DNA from: Phenylobacterium sp.
Lineage (GTDB): Bacteria; Pseudomonadota; Alphaproteobacteria; Caulobacterales; Caulobacteraceae
Assembly: GCF_025934275.1 (NCBI RefSeq)
Contig: NZ_JAICYI010000016.1
Location: 1-56,158, forward strand
Length of the DNA: 56,158 nt
Reading direction: 5' to 3'
Positions within the stretch are counted from its first letter, which is position 1. Each line of letters starts with the position of its first letter. Both the position numbers and the translations under genes were made by a program. Shown here one piece after another: positions 44,051 to 53,533 of the stretch. The notes under the pieces are model-generated. The model searched no databases, was not told the DNA's origin, and saw only the letters and a list, made by a program, of their open reading frames with translations.

Positions 44051-44476
44051 ATGACCACCGAAACCCTAGAAGCCCCGAACCCGCAGGCCCTCCCTCCGGT
44101 GAAGGGCGGCGTCTCGCCCTACCTCACCGTCGACGGCGCAGCCAAGGCGTCCGACTTCTACCAGCGCGCGTTCGCCGCCGAGGAGGTCACCCGGATCGGA
44201 GGGCCGGACGGCAAGTTCATGCACATCCACCTCTACATCAACGGCAGCTCGGTGATGCTCTCCGACGCCTATCCGGAGCACGGCCATCCCTGGCAGCCGC
44301 CAGCCGGCTTCACGCTCACCTTGGAGGTCGACGACGCCGACGCCTGGGCGGATCGCGCCATCAAGGCGGGCGCGACGGCGGCGAACCCCGTCTCCGACAT
44401 GTTCTGGGGCGCCCGCTGGGGCACGGTCCGCGACCCGTTCGGCGTCGAGTGGGCCTTCAACGCCCCGAAGCGCTAG
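44051..44476 (+). CDS. VOC (glyoxalase/PhnB-like) superfamily protein
   Basis: A 141-aa protein of the vicinal-oxygen-chelate fold, PhnB/YdcE type: SPYLTVDGAAKASDFYQRAF, then KFMHIHLYINGSSVMLSDAYPEHG, and GWARWGTVRDPFGVEWAF-like ending (FWGARWGTVRDPFG). Such proteins include glyoxalases, fosfomycin-type and unknown enzymes. ATG 44051 has GGAGG 8 bases upstream. The in-frame ATG 44036 lies too close to the promoter -10. It is part of the predicted ECF42 regulon and followed by the YceI gene. Confidence 0.87.
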   Translation: MTTETLEAPNPQALPPVKGGVSPYLTVDGAAKASDFYQRAFAAEEVTRIGGPDGKFMHIHLYINGSSVMLSDAYPEHGHPWQPPAGFTLTLEVDDADAWADRAIKAGATAANPVSDMFWGARWGTVRDPFGVEWAFNAPKR

Positions 44477-44501
44477 AATTCGAGGAGGCGAAGGGCGTCC
44501 C

Positions 44502-45206
44502 ATGAAAGCGATCGGCCCAGCCCTGCTGGCGAGCGCGGCGCTCTGGGCCTGCGCTCCGCAGACCCCGGCGCGCAGGGCTGCCGCTCCGCCGCCCGCGGCC
44601 GCGCCGGTGAAGGGCGAGCCGGTCGTGCCCGGGCCGCCCGGCCGGACCCAGGCCCCGGCCGCGACCTACACGCTGGACAAGAACCACTCGACGGTGGTGT
44701 TTCGGCTGAACCACCTGGGCTTCTCCCACTACACGGCCCAGTTCGCCAAGCTGGACGGCCAGCTCGCCTTCGACCCGGCGCATCCGGACGCGATGAGGGT
44801 GACCGTCTCGATCGATCCCCGTTCGCTCGCCCTGCCGACGCCCCCCGCCGGCTTCAGGGAGACCCTGCTCGGTCCCACATGGCTGGACGCCGGCAAGTTT
44901 CCGGAGATCCGCTTCGTCTCGACCAAGGTCGATCGGACCGGGCCGAACACGGCGCGCGTCACCGGCGACCTCACCCTGCACGGCGTCACCAGGCTCGTGG
45001 TGCTGGAGACCACCTTCAACGGCGGCTACCCGGCCAACGCCTTCGACGGCGCGCGGGTCGGCTTCTCGGCGCGGACGAGCTTCCGCCGCTCGGACTTCGG
45101 CGTCGCGTCCGGTCTGCCGGCGCCGGGCACGAACCTCGGCGTGGGCGATCGGGTGGACGTCGCCGTTGAGACCGAGTGGAACAGCGGCAAGCCGACCGGC
45201 AAGTAG
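44502..45206 (+). CDS. YceI-family lipoprotein
   Basis: A 234-aa exported protein with a lipobox-type signal (LLASAALWACAPQ; Cys17), a Pro/Ala-rich spacer and a YceI lipocalin-like barrel: TYTLDKNHSTVVFRLNHLGFSHYTAQF, GDLTLHGVTRLVVLETTFNG, and the C-terminal DFGVASGLPAPGTNLGVGDRVDV. YceI proteins bind polyisoprenoids or amphiphilic lipids in the periplasm. ATG 44502 has GAGGAGGCG before it. Lying 25 bases after the VOC gene, it should be co-transcribed from the third TGTCGG/CGTCCT element. Confidence 0.92.
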   Translation: MKAIGPALLASAALWACAPQTPARRAAAPPPAAAPVKGEPVVPGPPGRTQAPAATYTLDKNHSTVVFRLNHLGFSHYTAQFAKLDGQLAFDPAHPDAMRVTVSIDPRSLALPTPPAGFRETLLGPTWLDAGKFPEIRFVSTKVDRTGPNTARVTGDLTLHGVTRLVVLETTFNGGYPANAFDGARVGFSARTSFRRSDFGVASGLPAPGTNLGVGDRVDVAVETEWNSGKPTGK

Positions 45207-45210
45207 CTCG

Positions 45211-45828
45211 TCAGGACAGCGCCTTGCGGGTCTGCTCCCAGTACTGGGCGCCGGTGATCAGGGTGACCAGGGCGGCGAGCCAGAAGAGCGCGTGAGCGCC
45301 AAATGTGGCGGGTCCGCGCAGGGCCGGATCGTCCGGCAGGGAGAAAGCGCCCCAGGCGGCGACGATCAGCTCGAGGGCGAGGGCTGTGAGCTGCAGCGTG
45401 GTCTTCCACTTGGCGAGGCGGGTGACCGGCAGCTTCACGCCCTTGCCGGCGCCCACTTCGCGCAGCGCGCTGACCGTGAACTCGCGGAACAGGATCAGGC
45501 CGGCGGGCAGAACGACCATCGGCTGGGGCCCGAGCGACAGGAGGCCGAGCACCGCGCCGCAGACCAGAACCTTGTCGCCGATCGGGTCGAGGATCGCGCC
45601 CCAGATGCTGGTGGCGTCCAGCTTGCGGGCGAGCCAGCCATCGAAGAAGTCGGTCACCGCCGCGACGACGAAGGCGTAGACCGCCCAACGCTCGAGGGCG
45701 AACTGCTGCGGCGCGTCGAGCCGTTCGGCCAGCCCCGGGACCGAGCCGGAGGCGGCGGCCAGCGCCACGAACATGAACAGCGCCAGCACCAGGCGCATCG
45801 AGGTCAGGATGTTCGGCAGGGCCTTCAT
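45211..45828 (-). CDS. pgsA: CDP-diacylglycerol--glycerol-3-phosphate 3-phosphatidyltransferase
   Basis: Inner-membrane enzyme of 205 aa making phosphatidylglycerophosphate, the precursor of phosphatidylglycerol and cardiolipin. The CDP-alcohol transferase motif is complete: Asp60-x2-Asp63-Gly-x2-Ala-Arg-x8-Gly-x3-Asp81-x3-Asp85 (DFFDGWLAR ... GAILDPIGDK). About five membrane helices are predicted, and the opening LPNILTSMRLVLA is the family N-terminus. ATG 45828 follows GAAGGAG. It is convergent with the YceI gene, 4 bases between stops. Confidence 0.95.
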   Translation of the reverse strand: MKALPNILTSMRLVLALFMFVALAAASGSVPGLAERLDAPQQFALERWAVYAFVVAAVTDFFDGWLARKLDATSIWGAILDPIGDKVLVCGAVLGLLSLGPQPMVVLPAGLILFREFTVSALREVGAGKGVKLPVTRLAKWKTTLQLTALALELIVAAWGAFSLPDDPALRGPATFGAHALFWLAALVTLITGAQYWEQTRKALS

Positions 45829-45951
45829 CGAAACTCCTTCGCGGCCGCCACTATGGCCAACGCCGCGATCCGCACAACGCGTCTTCAGCCGGCCGGTCGC
45901 CGAGGCTATCCTTGCGGCGGCGGGGCGGCCTTAGGTTCTAAGGAGGCGTCC

Positions 45952-47499
45952 GTGCGCGTCTGGTTGGTCTCTCTACTCGCGGGCGGTGCGGCCCTGGCCG
46001 CGGCGGGATCCGCCCAGGCGCAGCTGCTGCAGTCCTGGCGCGACTGCGTGGGCGACGGGGAGGCCGGCCCGCTGCAGCAGATCAACGGCTGCAGCGAGGT
46101 GATCCGCTCGGGGCTGGAGACCCCGCCGCACCTCGCGGTCGCCTTCTATAACCGCGGCGTCGTGCTGCAGGGCCAGGGCGAGATCGAGCACGCGATCGCC
46201 GATTACGACCGCGCAGCCCAGCTCGATCCGACGCTGCCCGACCCGCTCGCAGCGCGCGGCGCCGCCCACTTCGCCAAGGCCGACTTCGCGGGCGCGCTGG
46301 CCGACTACGACGCGGCGCTGCGGACCCGGCCCGCCAACGTCGACGCCCTGATCGGACGCGGCGCGGCGCATGCGGCGCTGGACGACGTCCCGGCCGCCAT
46401 CGCCGACTACGATCGCGCGCTGGAGATCGCGCCCAGCTCCACCGAGGCGCTGGAGGCGCGCGGCCTGGCCCACGCCAAGCTCGGCGAGCCTGAGCGGGCG
46501 GCGGCTGACGAGAGCCGCGCCATCGCCATCGACCCGCGCGACGCCGCCGCCTACCGCAACCGCGCCTCGCTGGAGGCGGCGCGCGGCGCCTACGCGCCGG
46601 CGCTCGCCGACTATGGGGCGGCGCTCCGGCTGCATCCGGACGACGCCTATGCGCTGGCCGGCCGGGCCTGGGTCCTGACGCGGACCGGCGAGCCGGCGGG
46701 CGCCGTGGCCGACTACGCCGCGGTGCTGCGGCTTCGGCCGAACGACGCCTCGGCCCAGTTCGACCAGGGCTTCGCCCGCGCCGCGAGCGGCGATGCGGCC
46801 GGGGCGGTCGCGGCCTACACCGCGGCGATCGCGCTCGACCCGAAGGACGCCGGCGCGTTCAACAACCGCGGCGACGCCGAGGCGACGCAGGGGCGGGTGA
46901 AGCAGGCGAAGGCCGACTTCGACCAGGCCCTGGCGCTTCGGCCCGGCTACCGCCTGGCGCTCGCCAACCGCGCCGGCCTGGCGCTGCAGGCCGGCGAATT
47001 CGAGTCCGCCGCAGCGGACTACTCGGCCGTGCTGCAGCAGGATCCGGCCGACCTGGAGGCGCTGCTCGGCCGCGCCATCGCCTACGGCGCGGACAGGAAG
47101 CCGGTCCTGTCGCTGGCCGACGCCGACGCCGCCGTGCGCCTCGCGCCCACATCGGCCGAGGCCCTCAACACCCGCTGCTGGACCCGCGCGCTGGCCGGCC
47201 AGGCGCTGGACGCGGCGCTCGCCGACTGCGACCGGGCGCTCGCCCTGAAGCCGGACGTGCCCGAGGCCTACGACAGTCGCGGCCTGGCCCGGCTGCGCCG
47301 CGGCGACTTCGCGCCGGCGCTGGCGGATTACGAGGCCGCCCTTAAGCTCAGGCCACAGATGGCCAGCGCCCGCTTCGGCCGCGGGCTGGCGGAGCTGAAG
47401 CTCGGGCGGAGCGACGAAGCCCGCGCCGACCTCGCCGCCGCGGCGAAGCTCGATCCCGACGTCGCCGCCAACTACGCCCGGTTCGGGATCACGCCCTAG
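45952..47499 (+). CDS. Exported tetratricopeptide repeat protein
   Basis: A 515-aa protein with a signal peptide (VWLVSLLAGGAALAAAGSAQA) and about a dozen TPR units. Each carries the pattern AxxxRGxAxxxxGxxxxAxxDYxxALxLxP (for example DPLAARGAAHFAKADFAGAL and ADYDAALRTRP). A short Cys-containing N-terminal segment (SWRDCVGDGEAGPLQQINGCSEV) precedes the repeats. TPR scaffolds mediate protein contacts; the partner is unknown. The start is GTG 45952 with AAGGAGG six bases upstream. The repeats explain the periodic look of the DNA here. Confidence 0.9.
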   Translation: MRVWLVSLLAGGAALAAAGSAQAQLLQSWRDCVGDGEAGPLQQINGCSEVIRSGLETPPHLAVAFYNRGVVLQGQGEIEHAIADYDRAAQLDPTLPDPLAARGAAHFAKADFAGALADYDAALRTRPANVDALIGRGAAHAALDDVPAAIADYDRALEIAPSSTEALEARGLAHAKLGEPERAAADESRAIAIDPRDAAAYRNRASLEAARGAYAPALADYGAALRLHPDDAYALAGRAWVLTRTGEPAGAVADYAAVLRLRPNDASAQFDQGFARAASGDAAGAVAAYTAAIALDPKDAGAFNNRGDAEATQGRVKQAKADFDQALALRPGYRLALANRAGLALQAGEFESAAADYSAVLQQDPADLEALLGRAIAYGADRKPVLSLADADAAVRLAPTSAEALNTRCWTRALAGQALDAALADCDRALALKPDVPEAYDSRGLARLRRGDFAPALADYEAALKLRPQMASARFGRGLAELKLGRSDEARADLAAAAKLDPDVAANYARFGITP

Positions 47500-47539
47500 C
47501 CAAGTTGACTCCGCCGGGCGCGCGGGATGGCATCGCGCA

Positions 47540-49225
47540 ATGCCGCAGCTTGGCTTTCCGAATGCGCTGACGGCGCCGCGGCCGTCCTGGCCCAGGCGGC
47601 GGACGCATCCCGTCGTCGGCCGCCGCGGGATGGTGGCGGCCGCTCACCCGCTGATCGCCTCCAGCGGCCTCCATGTGCTGCGCCGCGGCGGCAACGCCGT
47701 GGACGCGGCGGTGGCGGCAGGTCTCACGGCGGCGGTGGTGATGCCGGAGATGTGCGGCCTGGGCGGGGACCTGTTCGCCATCGTCCATCCCGGCCCGCGC
47801 GCGGGCGAGCCCCTAGCCTTCCTCGGCAGCGGCGCGGCGCCTGCGCAGGCGAGCCTCGCCATGGTGCGCGCCAAGGCCGAGCGCGGAGCGGACGGGTCGC
47901 CGCGGATGCCGCTCCGGGGCGGGCTCTCCATCTCGACGCCCGGCATGGTGGCGGGCTACGGCGCGCTCCTGGCGCGGTTCGGGACCTTGCCGCTCGGCGA
48001 GCTGGCGGACGATGCGATCCGGCTGGCGGAGGACGGCGCGCCGCTCAGCCCGCTGGCGTCCCACGTGATCAGCCTGTTCCAGGCTGTGCTGGCCTCGCAT
48101 GCCGCCACGGCGGCGGTGTTCCTGCCAGGGGGGCGGCCGCCGCGACCCGGCGACCTGCTGCCGCAGACGGACCTGGCGGCTACCTTGCGCCGACTGGCCC
48201 GCGAGGGCCCTGAGGCCTTCTACGAGGGCCCGCTGGCGGCCCGGATCGCCGCCGGCGTGCAGGCGGCGGGCGGGGCGCTGACGGCGCACGACCTGGCCAG
48301 GCATGCGACGACGATCGAGGCGCCGATCGCCACCACCTACCGCGGCCGCACGATCCTGCAGACCGGCCTGCCGAGCCAGGGTTTCCTGCTGCTGGAGGCG
48401 CTCAACATCGTCGAGAACGCGCCGGCGGCGACGCTCGCCCGGGCCGACGCCGAGGCCGTCCACCTGATGGCCGAGGCGCTCAAGCGGGCCTATGCGGACC
48501 GGCTGGCCCACGCCCGCGATCCGGCCGCAGGGCCCACCCCGCTCCACCGGCTGCTCGCCAAGCCCTACGCCGCCCAAGCGTTCGCCCGCATCGATCCCGC
48601 GCGCGCCGCCGAGGCGCCGGCGCCGGCCCTGCAGGACGGCGACACGACCTACCTCTGCGCGGTCGACGCCGAGGGCATGATGGTCTCGCTGATCCAGTCG
48701 GTCTCCTCGGCGTTCGGCAGCGGCATCGTGGCCGGCGACACCGGCGTCCTGATGAACAACCGAGCCGGCCGCGGCTTCGAGCTCGATCCGGCGAGCCCCA
48801 ACCTCTACGCCCCGGGCAAGAAGACCATGCACACGCTGAACTGCTGGCTGGTGCTGGACGAGGCGGGCGCCCCCGTCGTGGTCGGCGGCACCCCGGGCGG
48901 GGACGGCCAGCCGCAGTGGGGCCTGCAGCTCGTCTCGGCGCTGATCGACGGCGGCCTCGACGTCCAGCTCGCGACCGAGGCGCCCCGCTGGCAGGTCTGG
49001 CCCGGCACCGACCCGCACGACCGTCCGAACCCCTGCCGGCTGCAGGTCGAGACGCGGATCGGCGAGGCGGCGCTGGAGGGCCTCGAGGCCAAGGGCCACC
49101 GCATCGAGCGGCTGCCCGGCTGGGGCGGCCAGGGCGCGGCCCAGATCATCGCCCGCGACCCCGCCACCGGCGTCCTGATGGCCGGCTCCGACCCTCGCGT
49201 GGAGGGGCTTGCGCTGGGGTTCTAG
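47540..49225 (+). CDS. ggt: Gamma-glutamyltransferase family protein (cytosolic type)
   Basis: A 561-aa N-terminal nucleophile hydrolase. The autoprocessing site and nucleophile is Thr369 in GDTTYLCAVDAEG; other markers are the large-subunit opening GGNAVDAAVAAGLTAAVVMPEMCGLGGDLFAIV and the small-subunit SAFGSGIVAGDTGVLMNNRAGRGF. The C-terminal GGTPGGDGQPQWGLQ is typical. No signal peptide is present, unlike periplasmic E. coli GGT, so it may be one of the cytosolic acylase/hydrolase relatives. Substrates may be glutathione or other gamma-glutamyl or cephalosporin-like amides. ATG 47540 is 40 bases after the TPR gene. Confidence 0.9.
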   Translation: MPQLGFPNALTAPRPSWPRRRTHPVVGRRGMVAAAHPLIASSGLHVLRRGGNAVDAAVAAGLTAAVVMPEMCGLGGDLFAIVHPGPRAGEPLAFLGSGAAPAQASLAMVRAKAERGADGSPRMPLRGGLSISTPGMVAGYGALLARFGTLPLGELADDAIRLAEDGAPLSPLASHVISLFQAVLASHAATAAVFLPGGRPPRPGDLLPQTDLAATLRRLAREGPEAFYEGPLAARIAAGVQAAGGALTAHDLARHATTIEAPIATTYRGRTILQTGLPSQGFLLLEALNIVENAPAATLARADAEAVHLMAEALKRAYADRLAHARDPAAGPTPLHRLLAKPYAAQAFARIDPARAAEAPAPALQDGDTTYLCAVDAEGMMVSLIQSVSSAFGSGIVAGDTGVLMNNRAGRGFELDPASPNLYAPGKKTMHTLNCWLVLDEAGAPVVVGGTPGGDGQPQWGLQLVSALIDGGLDVQLATEAPRWQVWPGTDPHDRPNPCRLQVETRIGEAALEGLEAKGHRIERLPGWGGQGAAQIIARDPATGVLMAGSDPRVEGLALGF

Positions 49226-49232
49226 GCGCGCG

Positions 49233-49352
49233 GTGGAGAGGCGCCTGCCTATCGTCCGGCTGTTCCTCCTCCTGGGCGCAACGCCACGTCCCGCCACGCG
49301 CGAGCGGCTGCTCCAGCGCCTTGAAGCGGATCTGCGCGGCAGGACCGCATAG
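49233..49352 (+). CDS. Possible 39-aa microprotein
   Basis: A short frame in the 200-base gap after the gamma-glutamyltransferase gene. It starts with GTG and encodes a basic, amphipathic peptide (RRLPIVRLFLLLGATPRPAT, then a Glu/Arg/Leu helix). Codon use favours G/C at third positions, but no good Shine-Dalgarno is present. In this composition chance open frames are common, so this is tentative. The rest of the gap shows no recognisable feature. Confidence 0.25.
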   Translation: MERRLPIVRLFLLLGATPRPATRERLLQRLEADLRGRTA

Positions 49353-49427
49353 GCGGCGGCGGCCTCGGCCATCCTTGCGCCTTGCCGGTGAGGGATTAGT
49401 CTTCCCCTCCTGTAGTGGATGAATCCC

Positions 49428-49703
49428 ATGAGCGACGCTGTTGGCCCTGGCGATCTGGTTCTATGCGTCAACGCCGCCCCGAACCATGCCACGGGACGGC
49501 CGGTGCCCCTGCAAGCCGGAGAGACCTACCGCGTCATCGGGGTGATGGATTTCGCCTGCCCCTGCGGGCGTTCCGACGCCTTGCTCGACGTGGGCGTCGA
49601 CTTCGCGTGGTGCCAGACGCGCTTCCGACTGCTGCCAAAGCCCAGGGCGCAGGCCAGGACACGCCGTGTTTCGGCGCCCAGGGAGAAGGAAACCGTTCGC
49701 TGA
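49428..49703 (+). CDS. Small hypothetical protein
   Basis: A 91-aa cytosolic protein beginning MSDAVGPGDLVLCVN; ATG 49419 would add three residues. It has an SH3-like beta pattern (GDLVLCVN, GETYRVIGVMD) with Cys residues in FACPCGRS and WCQTRF, then an Arg-rich tail. A small metal-binding or barrel protein is possible. It has no known family to my knowledge and neither start has a clear Shine-Dalgarno. Confidence 0.5.
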   Translation: MSDAVGPGDLVLCVNAAPNHATGRPVPLQAGETYRVIGVMDFACPCGRSDALLDVGVDFAWCQTRFRLLPKPRAQARTRRVSAPREKETVR

Positions 49704-49755
49704 ACGGGAGACGACGGGCGCGGGCTTGGGCCGACTGGTCGGGGCGCCGCGCTCG

Positions 49756-51621
49756 CTATGCCTTGCGGAAGAAGTCGTGGATGCGCTGGGCGAGGGCTTC
49801 GGAAACGCCGTCGACCTTGGCGAGGTCCTCCACCGAGGCGCGGGAGGCTCCCCGGGCCGAGCCGAAGGCGTGCAGCAGGGCGCGCTTGCGCGAGGGTCCG
49901 ACGCCCTCGATCTCGTCGAGCGGATTGCGGCGCATGTCCATGGCGCGCCGCGTGCGGTGGCTGCCGATCGCAAAGCGGTGCGCCTCGTCGCGGAGCCGCT
50001 GCAGGTAGTAGAGCACCGGCGACTTCGGTTCGAGCATGAAGGGCTCCTTGCCGGGGATGAAGAAGCGCTCCAGGCCGGCGTCGCGGTCCGGGCCCTTGGC
50101 GACGCCCACGACGGGGACGTCCTGCACGCCCAGATCGGCCATCACCTCCAGGGCGGCGGCGAGCTGGCCCGCGCCGCCGTCGATCAGCACCAGGTCGGGC
50201 CGCACGGCGTCCTCGCCCTCCTCCTCTTCCCTGACCAGGCGGGCGAACCTGCGGCGCAGCACCTCCTTCATCATCCCGTAGTCGTCGCCGGGCGTGAGCT
50301 CGGTCGAGCGGATGTTGAACTTGCGGTACTGGTTCTTCTGGAAGCCCTCGGGGCCGGCCACGATCATGCCGCCCACCGCGTTCGTGCCCATGATGTGGGA
50401 GTTGTCGTAGACCTCGATGCGCTCGGGCTGGGCCTCCAGGCCGAGGGCTTCGCAGACGCCGGCGAGCAGCTTCGACTGGGCCGAGCTTTCGGCCATCTTG
50501 CGGCCCAGCGCCTCGCGCGCGTTGGTGAGCGCCGCCTCGACCAGCTCGCGCTTCTCGCCGCGCTGCGGCCGGATGATCTCCACCTTGCGGCCGGCCTTGA
50601 TGGCGAAAGCCTCGCAGAGCAGGTCCTTGTCCGACGGCTCGACGTTCAGGAGCACCAGCCTGGGGATCGGCTTGTCCTCGTAGAACTGGCCGAGGAAGGC
50701 GGCCATGACGTCGGGATCCTCGTCGGACTTGTCGACGCGCGGGAAATAGGCCCGGTTGCCCCAGTTCTGGCCGGCGCGGAAGAAGAACACCTGCACGCAG
50801 GCCTGGCCGCCCTCGGCGTGGAGGGCGAAGACGTCGGCCTCGTCGACGGTCTCCGGATTGACCTTGGTCTCCTGGGCGATGGAGGCGAGGGCGCGGATGC
50901 GGTCGCGCAAGCGCGCGGCCCGCTCGAACTCAAGGTCGTCGGCGGCGGCCTGCATCTCGGCGCTCATCCTGGCCATCACCGAGCGGCTCTTGCCGCGCAG
51001 GAAGAGCTCGGCCTGGCCGACCAGGCCGTTGTAGTCCTCCAGGCTGACGAGGCCGGTGCAGGGCGCCGAGCAGCGGCGGATCTGGTGCAGCATGCAGGGC
51101 CGCGTACGGGTCTCGTAGACGCTGTCGGTGCAGGAGCGGAGCAGGAACGCCTTCTGCAGGGTGTTCAGCGTCCGGTTCACCGCCCAGGCCGAGGCGAAGG
51201 GGCCGTAGTAGTCGCCGGGGATCGCGTGGGCGCCGCGGTGCTTCTTGAGCTGCGGCGCCGGGTGATTGCGGCGGATCAGGATCTCCGGGAAGCTCTTGTC
51301 GTCGCGGAGCAGCACGTTGAACCGCGGCTTCAGCTGCTTGATCAGGTTGATCTCCAGCAGCAGGGCGTCGGTCTCGGTGCGGGTGACGACGAACTCCATG
51401 GCGCGCGTCAGGTCGACCATGTGGGCGATGCGCTGGGTGTGGAAGCGCCCCTGCGCGTACTGCACGACCCGCTTCTTCAGGCTGCGCGCCTTGCCGACGT
51501 AGAGCACCTCTGCGTCGTCGCCGATCATGCGGTAGACGCCCGGCTTGTCGGGCAGCCGCCTGACCTCGTCCTTGATCAGCGCCGCGCCTCTGAGCGGCGC
51601 CTCGGCGGGAGTGTCGAGCAT
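49756..51621 (-). CDS. uvrC: UvrABC system protein C (excinuclease subunit)
   Basis: Nucleotide excision repair nuclease making the dual incision, 621 aa. The N-terminal GIY-YIG domain reads [28 protein letters not shown] Cys-containing segment follows ([13 protein letters not shown]). The UVR motif is [20 protein letters not shown]. The RNase H-like second nuclease is near [22 protein letters not shown] and [13 protein letters not shown]. Two helix-hairpin-helix units close the protein ([28 protein letters not shown]). ATG 51621 is the natural family start. It sits 32 bases after the acyl-CoA synthetase gene on the same strand. Confidence 0.97.
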   Translation of the reverse strand: MLDTPAEAPLRGAALIKDEVRRLPDKPGVYRMIGDDAEVLYVGKARSLKKRVVQYAQGRFHTQRIAHMVDLTRAMEFVVTRTETDALLLEINLIKQLKPRFNVLLRDDKSFPEILIRRNHPAPQLKKHRGAHAIPGDYYGPFASAWAVNRTLNTLQKAFLLRSCTDSVYETRTRPCMLHQIRRCSAPCTGLVSLEDYNGLVGQAELFLRGKSRSVMARMSAEMQAAADDLEFERAARLRDRIRALASIAQETKVNPETVDEADVFALHAEGGQACVQVFFFRAGQNWGNRAYFPRVDKSDEDPDVMAAFLGQFYEDKPIPRLVLLNVEPSDKDLLCEAFAIKAGRKVEIIRPQRGEKRELVEAALTNAREALGRKMAESSAQSKLLAGVCEALGLEAQPERIEVYDNSHIMGTNAVGGMIVAGPEGFQKNQYRKFNIRSTELTPGDDYGMMKEVLRRRFARLVREEEEGEDAVRPDLVLIDGGAGQLAAALEVMADLGVQDVPVVGVAKGPDRDAGLERFFIPGKEPFMLEPKSPVLYYLQRLRDEAHRFAIGSHRTRRAMDMRRNPLDEIEGVGPSRKRALLHAFGSARGASRASVEDLAKVDGVSEALAQRIHDFFRKA

Positions 51622-51653
51622 GCGCGAGATATAGGCCGGTTCGGCTCTCGGGA

Positions 51654-53441
51654 TTAGACCTTCGCGAGGCCGCCGGTGATGCGTTCGTGCACCGCCTTGG
51701 TGAGCTTGACGTAGCCGCGCCTGGCGTCGTGGAAGTAGAGCGGGCCCTTGATCCTGGCCGGATCGTAGCCGTCGGCGACCAGGTCCATCTTGCGCAGCTT
51801 GAAGGTGCCGGTGGTCTCCATGGCCGGCAGGATGCGCACGAACAGCGGCTGGGCGTAGGAGGGCAGGTCGCGGGCGATGTGCTCGCCGAACGCCTTGATG
51901 TCGAACTCCGGCCCGACCACCAGCGCCGCCATGCCCGCCCGGCCCTCGGCGCCTTCCACGGCGACGCCGTAGACGTTGGCCTCGCGCACGCCCGGCGCCG
52001 CCTGCAGGCGCTCGGCCACCTCGTTGGTGGAGACGTTCTCGCCCTTCCAGCGGAAGGTGTCGCCGATGCGGTCGACGAAGTAGAAGTAGCCGTCGGCGTC
52101 CGTCTTCATCAGGTCGCCGGTGGCGAACCAGGCGTCGCCCTTGGCGAACACGTCGCGCAGCACCTTCTTCTCGGTGGCCGCCTTGTCGACGTAGCCCGAG
52201 TACTCGGCGCGGGCGTCGTCGCCGATCTTGCCGATGCACTCGCCGATCTGGCCCGGACCGCATTCGACGCAGAAGCCGTCGGCTCCGCGGATCGGCTGCT
52301 CGCGCTCGACGTCGAACTGCACCAGGCGGATGTTGAACCGGCCCCGAAGCCACTTGGGCGCGCGGCCGATCGCCCCCTCCCGGCCGTCGAAGTTGAACAT
52401 CGAGACGTTCCCCTCGGTCGCGCCGTAGAACTCCAGGATCTCGGGGATGCGGAAGCGGCTCTTCATCAGCGGCCAGATGTCCGGGCGCAGGCCGTTGCCG
52501 AACGCCAGCCGGATCTTGTGGCGCCGCTCGTCCTCGGCCGGCGGCTGGTTCACCAGATAGCGGCAGAGCTCGCCGATGTAGACGAACATGGTGCAGCCTT
52601 CCTGCGCCACCTCGCCCCAGAAGTGGCTGGCCGAGAAGCGCCGGCGCAGCACCACCGAGCCGCCGTTCAGGAAGGCGGCGCCCAGGGCGCAGAGGCCGCC
52701 GGTGGCGTGGTAGAGCGGCAGGGCCACATAGATGCGGTCGGAAGCCTTCGCGCCGGTCGCCCCGGCGAAGCCGCGCATGTAGAGCTGGGCCCGCACATGG
52801 GTGATGCGCGCGGCCTTCGGCATGCCCGTCGTGCCGGAGGTGAAGATCAGCAGCGCCGTGTCGTGGGCCCTCAGGTCGTCGCGGACGCTGCGGTCGGGCG
52901 GCAGCTGGCTGCAGCTCTTCAGCGCCTGGACGAGGTCGCGCTGATCGCCGTGCGCCGGCCCCAGCACCCACTCGCGCACGGTCTTCTCGAGCAGCGGCCG
53001 CGCGGCCTCGAACGCGGGCGCGGTCTCGGGATCGACGATCACGTGGCCGGCGCCGGAGATGTTCAGGCAGTGCGCCAGCGGCAGGCCCGCCAGCTGGTTA
53101 TTGATCAGCGCCGTAACCACCCCGATCTTCGAGAGCCCATACCAGACCGCGAAGTACTCCAGGCGGTTGGGCATGAAGAGCGCCACCGTCTGACCGCGGC
53201 GCAGGTTGAGGCCCTTGCCCCAATGGGCGAAGCGGTTGGCGATGGCGTCCAACTCGCCATAGGTCACCGTGCGGCCCTCGAAGGTGAGCGCCGCGCGCTC
53301 GCGCCACGTCTCCACCGCATCCTGCAGGTCGTCGCAGACGAGGTTGCGGGAGTCGGAGTCGATCGACTTGACGCGGGCCAGGGTGCGATTGAGGCCGCGC
53401 ACGAAGCGCCACTCCCGCTGGAGCTTGGCCTTCAGGCTCAT
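51654..53441 (-). CDS. Long-chain acyl-CoA synthetase (FATP-like, AMP-binding)
   Basis: A 595-aa adenylate-forming enzyme that activates fatty or very-long-chain acids. The AMP-binding P-loop is [14 protein letters not shown]. Other motifs are EFYGATEGN, the [33 protein letters not shown] hinge, and the C-terminal Lys region [12 protein letters not shown]. The [17 protein letters not shown] block is close to SLC27/FATP-type synthetases. ATG 53441 follows GGAGAATCGG; an ATG eight codons earlier lacks a Shine-Dalgarno. Substrate chain length is not predictable. Confidence 0.92.
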   Translation of the reverse strand: MSLKAKLQREWRFVRGLNRTLARVKSIDSDSRNLVCDDLQDAVETWRERAALTFEGRTVTYGELDAIANRFAHWGKGLNLRRGQTVALFMPNRLEYFAVWYGLSKIGVVTALINNQLAGLPLAHCLNISGAGHVIVDPETAPAFEAARPLLEKTVREWVLGPAHGDQRDLVQALKSCSQLPPDRSVRDDLRAHDTALLIFTSGTTGMPKAARITHVRAQLYMRGFAGATGAKASDRIYVALPLYHATGGLCALGAAFLNGGSVVLRRRFSASHFWGEVAQEGCTMFVYIGELCRYLVNQPPAEDERRHKIRLAFGNGLRPDIWPLMKSRFRIPEILEFYGATEGNVSMFNFDGREGAIGRAPKWLRGRFNIRLVQFDVEREQPIRGADGFCVECGPGQIGECIGKIGDDARAEYSGYVDKAATEKKVLRDVFAKGDAWFATGDLMKTDADGYFYFVDRIGDTFRWKGENVSTNEVAERLQAAPGVREANVYGVAVEGAEGRAGMAALVVGPEFDIKAFGEHIARDLPSYAQPLFVRILPAMETTGTFKLRKMDLVADGYDPARIKGPLYFHDARRGYVKLTKAVHERITGGLAKV

Positions 53442-53533
53442 CCGATTCTCCGACTTGCGGAGCAAGCTTGGGGGCGCGCGGAAGCGGTGGTCAAGCGCCG
53501 CGATTCGCGCGTTTGGTCACACGGCGGAGAGGC

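Noticed and set aside
45952..47499. Apparent periodic DNA that could suggest a repeat array or CRISPR
   Set aside because: The period is about 102 bases and follows TPR codons with diverged units; there are no constant repeats with unique spacers.
49226..49427. Possible RNA gene or promoter in the gap after the gamma-glutamyltransferase gene
   Set aside because: Only a weak 6-bp dyad and a short open frame are visible; neither supports a structured RNA.
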